Made by a program: the position numbers and the translations under genes. This document shows, in pieces, positions 24,763 to 35,595 of a stretch of 64,000 bases of DNA. The DNA is taken from the NCBI GenBank assembly GCA_963693285.1, contig OY848917.1, forward strand, positions 34,235,245-34,299,244, written 5' to 3'. The DNA is from Xestospongia muta (lineage: Eukaryota > Porifera > Demospongiae > Haplosclerida > Petrosiidae). Each line of letters opens with the position of its first letter. Position 1 is the first letter of the stretch. Under the pieces are notes generated by a model, which had not been told where the DNA came from, did not search any database, and saw only the letters and a program-made list of their open reading frames with translations.

Positions 24763-25080
24763 TTATAATGTTGATTGTATAACTGAAACAACAATTTCCT
24801 CAGTTTTAACAGCCACCCAATGTTTGGCAGGTGTAGCTGATAGGCTTTGTAATTTAAAGACAGTGGCCTTATCTATCCAGCCATTCATGTAATAATTGTA
24901 TGCATCCAGGGTTTTTATAGGAAAGTTGAATTTGTCCAGGAACTTGACCATAGGCCAGTTTTGCCAATCTTTTCTCTGATTCCTTGCCCCCAGCGGAGGT
25001 AAGGGTTTTCTACTCCTCAAGTTTGTTGAATTTCTCAAATTGCAACGATGTTTGAAGTCCCATCTAACCATACATTGCAT
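24763..25080 (-). other. open frame of about 105 residues, unrecognised
   Basis: An uninterrupted minus-strand frame with ordinary amino-acid composition (PMVKFLDKFNFPIKTLDAYN, WIDKATVFKLQSL). It lies just before the hAT tail at 25200-25350 and could be another part of the same relic, but I see no diagnostic motif. Confidence 0.3.
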
Positions 25081-25199
25081 CATCTACTCAATGTTCATCT
25101 ACCATCTATCTACATCTACTTTCAAAAATTATGCATGCATCTACTTGTATTTAGACCCTTTACTTTCATATATTTTCATCTACTTTGAATCTTAATTTC

Positions 25200-25350
25200 A
25201 TGTAATGAATGGAAAAGTTCACTTAATACAAATCTAACACTATTAATTCTTGTCCTTCTTTGGCTAAGCAGTATACCTGCTTTCAAAAACAGCCTCTCAA
25301 CAGTATACCTGCTTTCGAAAACAGCCTCTTGGAGATGCTTTAGTAAGTTG
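25200..25350 (-). pseudogene. hAT transposase C-terminal dimerisation relic
   Basis: The minus strand reads RLFLKAGILLSQRRTRINS, the hallmark of the hAT C-terminal dimerisation domain (typically ERxFSxAGxxxSxRRxRL). The front of the motif is tandemly duplicated (CAGTATACCTGCTTTC and AAAACAGCCTCT occur twice, about 37 bp apart). Only the C-terminal piece is visible, and it runs into stop codons. Confidence 0.6.
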
Positions 25351-27179
25351 CCGTTTTACTTGACACTAAGGAGGTGTGGTTATTAAATACACGTTCAAAA
25401 TTTCGTGTACTGTTTTCGACAGTTGTGTATGTACATCTATCTACATTTTAGACAATTTTTCGTGTATATACTCTTGTATCGTGTATACACGTGCAATGTC
25501 TGCATCTAACCCATAAAAATAATCTGAAGTGCTAGAGTGTCCAAGTTCCATTGATAGACTACTGAACTTGCAACTCACACGTGCACTTTCTGCCACTTAA
25601 GATGATGCATAGTAACAGTTGCTATGTTTTGACTGCATTTTGTTATGTCATCACATAAGCTCTATATCAAATAAATAATTAGTCTCGTCCCCAGACCTAC
25701 TAAACAAGCTAAAGTAGGTCTGGTCCTGAAATCTGTTACTCCTGCTGCTCTGACCTAAACAGTAAACACAAAGATCGTGGTATTATAAGAAACAAGAATG
25801 ATGAAATTTTTGTTTATACTCTATAGTAGTGTACCCATACTAAAAGCAATCATAGCAATGACGATTCTGAGATGACCAGTAGATAAACAAATTACTTTAC
25901 AATGTTATCTTGGAATTCATTTTTGGGAAGTTTTTACGGTATTCAAATAAGTCACTTGACAATTTTCCACCAATTCTTCCATTGCAATTTTATTTTTAAG
26001 AATATATAAAAAATGTTCTCAATTGGAGGGATATAAGCAAGTATTGGCTTACACATTCCTAGCATTTGATAGACTTTATCATGTTTACTCTTTGAAGCAG
26101 TTGCAATCAAAGCCATGACATGTACAGTTGGTTAAAAGTGTTTTCCTAAAGAATTAGCACCAAAAATTATGTTTATAGCCAGAATTTGAAGATTCAACAA
26201 AATTGTTTACTTGTGCATGAGCCGTGAACTGACTAGTCCAATCAATTTATTGAGACACTTTCTTTATCATGATACCAAATTTGATATATGTACATGTACA
26301 TAGTATACATACAGATGGAATATTCATTTTTCCTGATGTATCTACACACACCAATCTTATCAGCAGATAAACGAAAACATTGTACCTGGATGCTACTAAG
26401 TACATGCCTCAATATTCAAACCAATTAAAAAGACACCTATTTCTCCAACACAAACAAAGTATAAAAATATCAGCACTGCTGAATATAACTCTTAAAATAC
26501 ATTCTTGCAAAGGACTTATAATAATAGTAACAGATTTTACTGGTAATATTTGTCATGAATGCATATTTTGGGAATGCTGAAAATCTAGCCAAAACCTCTT
26601 CCCCTTGTGCTGCTGTTAGAGTGTATCAATTAATGTAGGAGGTACCTACAGCTCTAATGCTTTGACATTTTATCACATATTACTGGCACAACAACAAGAT
26701 TGTCTGCTTTGTAGAGAGCATCATGCATTCTGATTTGAACAACAAATAAAACGGATGTATTCTGGGCCTCATTTTTAACTGTTAACATCATTTTTGAGTT
26801 TGGTGTAACTTCCAATTCTTCAACCACTCCCAGAAATTTTTGGTGCAGGTTTGCTTTTCGAAATTGAGAGTAGTAACTGACAAATTTTCTCACTGTGACA
26901 AGAAAAGTGAAAGCAAATGAGAAGTATTGTTTTCCTCTTTCTGACCCTTTTTGTCAATTAAGGACTTAACTTGACAGTCCAATTGATGTTTAATGAGCGG
27001 GATAGGTTGAAGCATCTTGTGCTAAGAGTAAGATTAGTTATATCTGACTTGGGATTAGGTTTGCCTGGACAAACCAACTAACTTCTCCAGGGTAGTTTAT
27101 TATGTAAAAGTAATGTAATGGTCAAATGTTAATATAAATTCTATTATGTATTGCCTAAGTCTATTTAAGGTTCTCGCAT
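25351..27179. other. unassigned DNA
   Basis: No gene recognised in about 1.8 kb. A minus-strand open frame at 26654-26893 has no motif. Confidence 0.35.
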
Positions 27180-27242
27180 TAACAATTTCATGTAATGCAC
27201 ACTAAATATGTACATTAAATATTAATCAACTTACTAAAATAT
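27180..27242 (+). repeat. direct repeat, left copy, flanking the COP1-like fragment
   Basis: Starts TAACAATTTCATGTAATG and ends ATCAACTTACTAAAATA. Nearly identical to 27761-27821 in the same orientation. Confidence 0.8.
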
Positions 27243-27468
27243 TCTTGGAATTCTGAACTTAAGTTATGCTTAAGTTTCTCTTGTTACATCTTTAAGCTTT
27301 GGCTAGATTTTCGCCCATGTACACCTTAAAAGGTGTGGCTAGTTTACTTTAGTAGTGATTCTGATTGGTTACATATGTATAAATCAATTTTTTTAAAATC
27401 AATTTTTAAATTTTCAAACGAAAAATTAAAGGTCTATGCCATTTCTAGAACCTATATGTAGTATATCA

Positions 27469-27690
27469 TTAGTTAGAAACAAGTTTCATTTTATGTACTT
27501 CAACAAATCCTTGACTATTTGCTGCAATGACAGTTTTGATCCCTAAAATAAAAAGCAGATATTTACATACAAACATAATTATTTTTAAAGATTGAAGAAA
27601 AGGAGTTAATCTATGTATCAATATTGTGTCCTTTACTTTTTTCATACACACAGCTGTCACAAAATCTTTCTCTACATCATTTGTAACAGG
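27469..27690 (-). pseudogene. COP1-like WD40 C-terminal fragment
   Basis: After an AG acceptor at 27691 the minus strand reads DVEKDFVTAVC, and about 100 bp later, after another AG, TVIAANSQGFVEVHKMK, then a stop. This matches the extreme C-terminus of the E3 ubiquitin ligase COP1 (RFWD2), the last WD40 blade with its FVSAVC and LIAANSQG signatures. The donor at 27636 and the acceptor at 27543 do not join in frame (one base off), and no earlier COP1 exon is visible upstream. I infer a detached, decayed fragment rather than a working gene. Confidence 0.55.
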
Positions 27691-27760
27691 CTAAAGAAGA
27701 CAGATAATGAAAACTTGACAATGTCATTTTGTAAGAATAATTGACTAAGCATATTTATAG

Positions 27761-27821
27761 TAACAATTTCATGTAATGTACACTAAATATGTACTTTTTA
27801 TTAATCAACTTACTAAAATAC
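27761..27821 (+). repeat. direct repeat, right copy, flanking the COP1-like fragment
   Basis: Partner of 27180-27242. The two copies enclose about 520 bp containing the COP1-like fragment. Confidence 0.8.
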
Positions 27822-27829
27822 ATATTTAA

Positions 27830-28980
27830 AGTGGTAAGGAGAAAGAAGAGGAGGGGGATCTTTTTTAGAAGTACTATTTGTAGTCTCCATCAAAGAGGCC
27901 TAAATTGCAGAAAAGATCTCAATAATTGTGTGCCATTTTAATAAAATCTCTCACTTCATCAAGAAGCAAATGATCATCCATCTGCAGTAAAAAGTAATAC
28001 TAGTTTCACAAACACTTATTGAAACTTACAATTGTTAATTCAATCAATAACGGCCAGTCTGACCACGTTGGCATTTTTGGCAGCCACATCGACTCAGAAT
28101 GTCCAGCATTTCTTGCTTTCTCTGAGGTGGCGAGCCACCATTTGAAAAATAACAGAGTTGCCAGGTTGTAAAATGCAGCAGTTGCTCAACATGTACAAAG
28201 GAACTACCCTTGATATCAGTTCTTCTATAAGCAAACCAGTTGGAGCACACATTGGGTTTCGCACTGCTACCCAAGATTTAGTCGGAGTAAATGTTAATGG
28301 CAGCATAACCAGAGCACTCATCTCCAGTTTGGGTTGTGTCACAATGTTTTCAGTAGGCCAATGTCTGAATCAATAGACAAGCAAACAGTGTCCATTCCAT
28401 GATTTCGCTCAAACTCGCTAATCAGAGGTAGATCATCCAATTCTATAGTTGTGGGAATGGATGCACTGACTGTCTCGCCTTGCAAGATATGAGCAAGGTG
28501 ATTACAAAACATGCTCTGTTCATTAAGGTTTTTTAGCCTCTTTGACTGTGAGCATATTCATCGGTCCAGTTATAGTTCCAGCTATGGCATTTGTACCACT
28601 CACAGCAGCTGCAGGGGTGGTACTACCGGTCAAACCAGTAATGATGCTGCCAGTACTAACACCACTGCTAGCACTATTGCTCGGCCCATCCCTGTTGCCA
28701 CTAATGCCGGCACTACTGCTGTGAGTTCTTTGGCTAGCGACATCGTGTCTTGCCCGCTTGGATCCGCCTCGAATACGTGTACCATCATTGGTTGATGGCC
28801 TTTCTGAGTCTACTGGAGGAGAGAGCAGCAGAATATCCACTACTATCTGATCCGGCGTGACAAGAGGAAATGATGCTTGACAGGCTATCCCTCAATGAGG
28901 TGCCCAGTGCATTTAAGGAATCCATTGAGTTTCCTCGAATACCTCCTATCATCAGTGTTGCCATTATGGATTACTGTATT
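27830..28980 (-). pseudogene. unknown locus, copy A
   Basis: Paralogous to the segment at 31130-33330. On the minus strand it runs from an acceptor near 28980 through a Ser/Thr/Gly-rich stretch (RGGSKRARHDVASQ), LTVKEAKK, a conserved block (TVSASIPTTIELDDLPLISE, then NHGMD and LSIDSD), a second block (CILQPGNSVIFQMVARHL) and RKQEMLDILSRCGCQKCQ, to MDDHLLLDEVRDF near 27960. The blocks sit in different frames, so this copy is probably inactive. The conservation of protein blocks between A and B suggests a real gene family, which I do not recognise. Confidence 0.5.
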
Positions 28981-30100
28981 GTGGTGTTGTTTTAGTTACA
29001 AATAAAGAAAATCAAACCCCTTTCTATTTTAGTCTACTTTTATTTCTAGTAGAACCAACTTCAATTAACTAAAGCCATTGTAATGGATGGTCAAACTAAA
29101 GTAACTAAAGTCTTCTCTAAATTATGTAACACTAACTAAAATTTAACACAAAGCATCTACTGAAAGAGCAAAAGTAATGATAACCAAGTCCAATCAACTG
29201 TAACTAGCTAAAACCGTTGTAGCAGATTGCACACAATGTTTGAGCCCTAATTATTATAATTAGCAAAAGAAATGAACAATAAACACCTCAGTACAACTAA
29301 TAATCAGTAGAACCTAGGTGCTGAATTGAAATATTATACTCAGAGGTGTGTAGTAATAGACTTTTATTATATTAACTTCATAGTAAATAACTATGAATAC
29401 TATTAAAATAACTGACTATTAGTTAATATTAACTTAGTTACTTTTGCTGAGAGAGTATATATTTCTATACACATTTTACAACATTTATAATACATAGATA
29501 GTACATTTAGCAACTAAATGATCATGTGCTGAATTGAAATATCTAGTAAAAGGTCTGCATAACTACATTCAATTTATTTCACCATATAATAATGGTTTAT
29601 TTAATACATGTTAACATGGTGTATAGCCTATAAACATACTTAATAATCTATTATGTTTTATATTATTAGTCAAGTTATTATGCCGACCACTTCGTCTACT
29701 AAAACCATATCCAATAACTAACACATTTAATGAAGGAAATGGCTAACCATGTAGATAGCTAACATAAAATACTTTTTCTGGAGCAAAAATAACTAAAGTC
29801 AGTTTGAGGGCTGAAAACTAACTATAGCTGCAGTCCAATATTGTACACATAGTTTACATATATCACAACAACTAAAACACACACACATGTGCACACATTT
29901 CATACAATATGCACCACTCTAACTGACTGAAGATTTAAAGAAAATGGAATGTACATACTGGAGGAGGCTAAATCCTAAACTATTAGCAGCAAAACTTTTA
30001 AATAAGTGACTTGAACTAAACGGCAAAAATCACACATGTACAACTATAACTGTTAGTTAATACAAGTACATACACGAACACAATACAATTAAACACTCAC
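28981..30100. other. AT-rich interval, possibly an intron of the unknown locus A
   Basis: No gene seen. It lies between a possible first exon (30101-30149) and copy A, and could be intronic. Confidence 0.35.
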
Positions 30101-30149
30101 CATCAATCAAGGACTTAACAATGTCTTTAATGTCTCGATTCTCAGCCAT
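30101..30149 (-). other. possible first coding exon upstream of copy A
   Basis: ATG at 30149 followed by AENRDIKDIVKSLID and a good GTGAGTG donor at 30100. Splicing to the acceptor near 28980 gives an open junction (IHNGNTDDRRYSRKLNGF), but that frame soon meets a TAG. Plausible but unproven. Confidence 0.3.
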
Positions 30150-30609
30150 GAAGAAATGAAACTTCAGAAATCTAACATAAAGTAAACCTCGAGTTATCTA
30201 ATTAAGTTAATTAATTTTGCAAACTTGGGTGGGGCTCGCTAATCAGCATAACATTACAATGTCACTGATTCTGGTTCTCTTGTTCTCTTTGGAACTCACA
30301 AATAATAATGGAGATACCATTTTCATTACTGTTGCCATTATCATTATTTTTTATTATGATATATTGAAAATTGATATATTTAATTATTTATTTTAAAGTT
30401 TTGCGTAAAAAAATACCCTAATGTTGAATGAGATTTTCTTTAACATTTTATATGACCATCTGTCCTGGTACCTTAAGGAAAAGAAATGACATTGTTGAAT
30501 AACATATATATAATGTTTATGCTTACTTGTTTATTATATTTACTCTTGAAGCTGGTACTCTTGGGCTTTTTCCAATAAAGAAGCTAGAAGAAGACAGATA
30601 TTATTACAT
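30150..30609. other. unassigned DNA
   Basis: No feature recognised. Confidence 0.35.
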
Positions 30610-30790
30610 TTATTGCAAACTATATTATATTATACTTACCCCAAGAGCACCAGCACGATAACAGCAAACTGACTGCTTTATGCTTTCGGTGCCTATGCAC
30701 AAAGCCATTGGGCAGTTAGTCTGCCTGTATCGTTCCCTTGTCCTTTTCCCACCTTCTGACGTCTTTGTAAATGGGAATGTATATGCAACA
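30610..30790. repeat. dispersed repeat shared with 21423-21600
   Basis: Diverged copy with the same donor-like site on the minus strand (TTGGG then GTAAGTATAAT). It may be the last recognisable exon-like piece of locus B. Confidence 0.45.
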
Positions 30791-31617
30791 GTGACAAATA
30801 GCTATAATTGTGCTTACTGTTAATTCTTCATTGTGCTGAAAGGACAATAATATCTGTATCTTGAAAGTAAAGGAAACTATCATGACACAGTTGCTAACTA
30901 AAACTTGCAGATCTGTTAACCTCCCTCCTCCTTTCACCACTGTTACTACTGCCCTCCATCATACATTGCTGCAGAATTAAAACGAAGACAACAATAGAAT
31001 AATACACATGTTTTTGTGTATGATAGTGTGTTTGCACACGTTGTAGACTTTGATCATTGCAGAAATGCATGCAATGGATATGGTTGTAGTATTGACTTAC
31101 CAGGGGAGAATGACAAGAAGAAATAGGATTAGAAGAAGTAAGAGGAGGGGAATCTTTTTCAGAAGTACTATTTGTAGTCTCCATCAAAGAGGCCTAAATT
31201 GCAGGAAAGATCTCAATAATTGTGTGCCATTTTATTAAAAATCACACTCACTTCATGAAGGACCAAATGATCTTCCATCTGCAGTAAAAAAGTAACACCA
31301 GTGGCACAAACACTTATTGAAACTTACAATGTCTGCTCAATCAATAATGGTGTGTAAAACTCAAGCTTTTTATGCACCTGCACCAGCAGTCTGAGGTCAC
31401 AATTCTTTGCAGGTGTTAATTCAGAGCTCATAATCCCAATCATTGAATGTTAAACATGTTGATTGTTTCAATTGTGTGAACAATGAAGCATTAATTGCAG
31501 AAATTGGAATTTGCAAGCATTTTTAGGATTTTAAAGACATAAACAATAAGGTTTAGGGTTACCTGATTCGTGATGATCTTTTAACTGAAGACTTGAAAAC
31601 TTGGCCCTTTGCAACGG

Positions 31618-32415
31618 CAGTGGCGTAGCGGTGTCCTATTTCATGGTGGGGCCTTAATAATAATAATCATGTTAATTAACTATTTTTAATAATTTCTAGT
31701 TATTAGTAGAAGGTGTGTCCAATTTGTTTTATTAACTATTAACAGTATTAAGACAGTCTGATAGTTCTTTTTTTGTCGATCCCTTCGAATTCTTGAATAG
31801 TCTCTTCAATAAAGGTTGGAAGGGAACATAGGTCTCTCTCTCCAGTGATAACAAGGAAATATCAGCAAGTCTGTTGTTGGACATTGTACTTCTCAAATGA
31901 GTTTTGATCCTACCTAATGTTGAAAAACTCCTTTCACACTGGGCTATACTCACCAAAAATGTCAAGGCAACGTGCATGAGCTTGTTGATGGTGGGAAAAG
32001 CAGCTTGCAATGGCAAAAAACGAGTGTATGCGTCAAACAGAGTTTCAGCGAAAGTGTACGTCAGTGCATGCTTTCTTCTAACCATTTTTATTTCTCTCTT
32101 GATTATGGTAGTCATCATTATCAGTGGCATCAGTGCTCTCATACCTTCTCCTTTTGGTATTGTCACTTCCTTTATTAACAGCTGAGGTTGAAGACTATTG
32201 ATACAGATCATACAGTTAAACAGTGACAGCTGACTACTCATATTTTACGACACGTGGTTTCCAAAAGCCACCCCCACTAATTATTGAATAGCCACCTCAA
32301 TAGTTATTGTATAAACAACAATGAAATAATTATTATTTATAATGAATATAATTATAAAACAAAAATGATGGTAGGGTCCTAGGCCCCCTCAGGCCCTACC
32401 TCAGCTACACCACTG
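31618..32415 (-). mobile_element. non-autonomous hAT element, 798 bp, with perfect 8-bp target duplication
   Basis: The ends are CAGTGGCGTAGC (left) and, read inward from the right, CAGTGGTGTAGC: 12-bp terminal inverted repeats of hAT type. They are flanked by identical 8-bp sequences TGCAACGG at 31610-31617 and 32416-32423. The interior carries only the transposase C-terminus. The element sits inside locus B and separates sequences that are contiguous in copy A. Confidence 0.95.
31732..32241 (-). pseudogene. hAT transposase C-terminal domain (ZMYM/Tip100-like)
   Basis: The frame contains FPTINKLMHVALTFLVSIAQ followed by CERSFSTLGRIKTHLRSTM and NNRLADISLLSLERE, the classic hAT dimerisation domain. 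It is about 110 recognisable residues of a protein normally several times longer. The zinc-finger and catalytic regions are absent, so the element depends on a transposase supplied elsewhere. The part of the frame upstream of LPLQAAFP is unlikely to be genuine coding sequence. Confidence 0.85.
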
Positions 32416-33334
32416 TGCAACGGACGAGGGGCTGTTTGTCGTGAATATGTGACTGTCGTGCAAAGACATTTTGCAAGTAATTATTTTTCGCCACCACAGT
32501 CATTGCACATCAACTGACAGCACAGGTGAGGAGGTCATTTATCTTCAATGAGTGATGATGAGCTCTCAGACTGACCATGTTGGGATTTTTGGCAGCCACA
32601 GCGAATCAGAATGTCTAGCATTTCTTGCTTTCTTTGGTCATTGAGGTGGCAAGCCACCATTTGTAAAATAACAGAGTTGCCAGGTTGTAAAATGCAGTGG
32701 TTTGTCAACATGTACAAAATACTAACTTTGACCACAATTCTTCTAATAGCAAACCAGTGTGGAGCACACATCGGGTTTCATACTGCTTCCCGAGATTGTT
32801 TAGTCGGAGTAAAATGTTACCAGCAGCATCAACCAGAGGACTCATCCCCAGTTTGGCTTGTATTACAATGTCTTCAGGAGGTCAACATCCTGAATCAATA
32901 GACAAGTGAACAGCATCCATTCCATGATTTTGCTCAAACTCACTAATCAGAGTTAGGTCATCCAGTTCCACAGCTGTGGGAATGGACGCACTGACTGTCA
33001 CGCCAGATGTGAGCAAGGTGATTAAAAAGCATGTTTGTTCCCGTTGAGGACAATTCAATTCAGGTATTTTAGCCTCTTTGACTGTGGGCATGTTTATTGA
33101 TCCAGTTCCGGTACTACTGGTAAAACCAGTAATGATGCTCAGTAATGATGTTCCCAGTACTGACACCACTACTTGCACTATTGCTGGGAATTCCCTGGCT
33201 ACCAACATGATGTCTCGCCCGCTTGGATCCTCCTCTAATAGGTGTACATGTCAGTTTATTGCCTTTTTGATCCTGGTCTACTGGAGGAGAGAGCAGCAAA
33301 ATGCCCACTACTATCTGATCCGGCACAATGTGAA

Positions 33335-33445
33335 AGCAATGTTGTTAATGTGACACCAAAATGCAGTGTCAAGCATCTGTGCAATTTTGACCCCTTTGTG
33401 GTGTCAAATTCAACACCAGTTTGGTGTCATTGTTAACACCACTCA
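33335..33445. repeat. short imperfect hairpin built on TGACACCAAA / TTTGGTGTCA
   Basis: TGTTAATGTGACACCAAA (33343 onward) faces TTTGGTGTCATTGTTAACA (33419-33437), with further GTGTCA and TGACAC words between. This could be a tiny foldback element between locus B and the SAMD3-like gene. Confidence 0.5.
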
Positions 33446-33556
33446 GTGTCATATGGCTTTTACTGAAATGCAATTGAATAGTGGAAATAACACAAAAAAT
33501 GACAGAACAGCCAATGAAAACTATAATCATGTATAAATACAAAAAGAAAAGGTTAA

Positions 33557-35478
33557 TCAACTTAAACTGTCTATAATTCCTTGAACCACGAGTGGCAATT
33601 TGCCACTGAGCTTTATTCCATAAATGAATTCCAGAAGCAAGCATAACGCTTTTGAACCACTGTCATATTGAATGTTGAAAACGTAGTATGCTGCTAAACA
33701 GCACTCTAGTGCAGTTACGAATGATGGCATTAGAAAAATATTTGATTGTTCAATAATGATTGTTGGTTGAACCATTTCTCTTAGATCCTCTCCAAAGGCA
33801 ACTAGCACTGGATGGTTGTACTCTACCTGCTCTATGGCTTCATCTATGTCAATATATTGTCCCTATAAAAGTAAATTAAATTGCAAATTGTGTAATTAAC
33901 ATACACTGCTTACTGTAACAAGCAATATTATGATCATTATTATTAATTACCTGAAAGGGAATAAACACTGATGGTTTTGCTTTACCCCTTTGATTTGTTA
34001 GGGAGGAGGCAATAGCAAGAGCAAAAACCACCACTTGATCTGTTAAAAAATAAGATGTAAGTTTACATTCTGTTTCTTTGTTGTTGTTTTTTAATTAAAT
34101 CTTACCATTTGTAGGAGAATCAATAGAATTATATTTACAAAAATGAGTCTTTACATCTTTCTTTGTTACAGCAGCTGCATAACTTAAAATCCTTTTACAG
34201 TTTAAAAGTGCTTTTGGTTCAGTTATACCTGTCACAAGGTGAAACTTGTGTAGCAACTAAATAAGGAGAACATAAGTTACACTATCAACCTGTAAAAGCA
34301 AGCCTTACCAGTTGAGGATCTTTCAAATTTGAAAATTCCAGGATGATTTCTCTCACAGAAGAACTTTCATCACAAATCCATTTTTATCATATAGTTAAAA
34401 AATTATAATCTTATATGTAAGAAAATAAATTAATTGATCATACCAAATGTCTCAGTCATCAATGAACACATTCCACTGTAGACCCAGTTGCTTGAATCAA
34501 ATGCCTGTTGTATTTTTTTAATGTTTAGAGTATTCCTCTAGTTGACAGAGTTGTAGAAACTTTTCACTTCCCAGTTTGAACTTCTTTAATGTTGGTGTCT
34601 CTAAGTCTATTCCAGCATTTTTTGGCCTATTAGGCCTATGCAAATTTTTGAATTTATTCTGAAGTTTCCTTTTCCAAGAAGCCTTAGCAAAATTGATAAA
34701 CTTAATGTAATTTACAATAATTACACTTACATAAGGAGTACCTCCTGGCACTTTATCTGAAGCACTTGGGTAGAGACCAATGAACCTCACAGCTATTTTT
34801 TCTAACTGTGCAGAAGAGGGATGTGTAGTGTTTAACATTATCACTGTCACAATAGAATCAACAATTTCATTGCGTGCTGCTGGAAGCAAGACATTCTCAG
34901 ACTTCAGAGCTGCCATTGTTGCCTGAAGTGCATCATACTATCATGTACTTATAGTCAATAACTAACTTGTGATAATCTAGAAGGAATAGTCATTGTGTCA
35001 TGCCAATTACGAGAGCTTGGAGTGCTAATAAGCTCTACTTTCTTCAGAGAAGGTGGAGCTTGAACCAAGTAGTTTGAACTTACCTCCAACAAGAGATCAT
35101 CCTATGAAAAAAGTAACAAAGTTCTCTCAGTCTTTCTAGATTATATATATAATATGGTATGCAACAAACCTCAACAACTGAATCCGACATTACAGAAGCA
35201 CATGGTGTGCTGCTATTTGTAGCATGAGGTGATGAACATAAAGGACTTTCAGTTACTGACGCTGGTTCAACTGCTGCAGCAAGAACTGTCTTCAACTTAA
35301 TTCTATCTCCTAGCAAAGGTGCGACTTCTCTAAGATATTCATCATTCAATTGGAGAAAGACTTGGCTGTCGATTCTATGCTTCCTGAAGTTATCCAAAAC
35401 AGTATTGTCCAGGTCTAGTATTTGTGTTAGTAAATAACTACAAAGATCTTCAACACTTTTCCCTTCTACACAAGCCAT
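33557..35478 (-). CDS. SAMD3-like protein: SAM domain plus SAMD3-type C-terminal region
   Basis: Exons: 35478-35170 (N-terminal SAM domain, VEDLCSYLLTQILDLDNTVL, FRKHRIDSQVFLQLNDEYL, GDRIKLKTVL), 35101-34967, 34922-34731 (RNEIVDSIVTVIML, IAVRFIGLYPSAS), 34682 to about 34444 (SWKRKLQNKFKNLHRP, then CSLMTETF), a piece to 34309 (SSSVREIILEFSNLKDPQL), 34256-34106 (LHKFHLVTGITEP), 34039-33951 (VVVFALAIASSLTN) and 33862-33557 (ALECCLAAYYVFNIQY, stop TGA at 33559-33557). Introns are short GT-AG. Most junctions are in phase. Two problems remain: about 34530 needs a one-base frameshift to reach the CSLMTETF frame, and the exon before 34309 lacks a clear acceptor. The family matches vertebrate SAMD3-like proteins; its biochemical role is not known to me. 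The start is the first ATG before the SAM fold, 117 bp from the divergent gene's ATG. Confidence 0.75.
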
Positions 35479-35595
35479 TGTGATAAATGGTTAACCAACA
35501 CGTTTCTTCTTGACCTTACATAGATCACGTGTAAATGAAATTTAATAGGAAGTAGTTAGCTTAATTGTGTTCGTGGGAATTAATTCCAAGAAAGC
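35479..35595. promoter_or_regulatory. 117-bp divergent intergenic region
   Basis: Lies between the start codons of the minus-strand SAMD3-like gene (35478) and the plus-strand C2H2 gene (35596). It must contain both 5' leaders and, if functional, a bidirectional promoter. It contains an ATCACGTG stretch (E-box type) at about 35525. No TATA box is obvious. Confidence 0.5.

Larger units (their letters stand above)
30894..33330 (-). pseudogene. unknown locus, copy B, interrupted by a hAT element
   Basis: Same blocks as copy A on the minus strand: RGGSKRARHHVGSQ, MPTVKEAK, TVSASIPTAVELDDLTLISE, NHGMDAVHLSIDS (33326-32882), CILQPGNSVILQMVACHL and RKQEMLDILIRCGCQKSQ (32771-32535), then after the hAT insertion MEDHLVLHE with a GTGAGTG donor near 31260, an exon ASLMETTNSTSEKDS..SCHSPL (31190-31099) ending in a GTAAGT donor, and an exon QCMMEGSSNSGERRREV (about 30970-30903). 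Good splice signals survive, so this copy keeps more of the original gene than A. Similarity to A ends near 33330, close to the SAMD3-like gene. Confidence 0.5.

Noticed and set aside
28511..28795. Plus-strand Ser/Thr- and Pro/Leu-rich frames opposite locus A
   Set aside because: They are complements of the low-complexity Ser/Gly/Thr-rich stretch of the minus-strand locus.
31904..32185. Plus-strand frames inside the hAT element
   Set aside because: Shadows of the minus-strand hAT dimerisation domain.
32535..32771. The locus A/B minus-strand frames as a retroelement
   Set aside because: No reverse transcriptase, integrase or protease motif in any frame, and spliced structure is retained.
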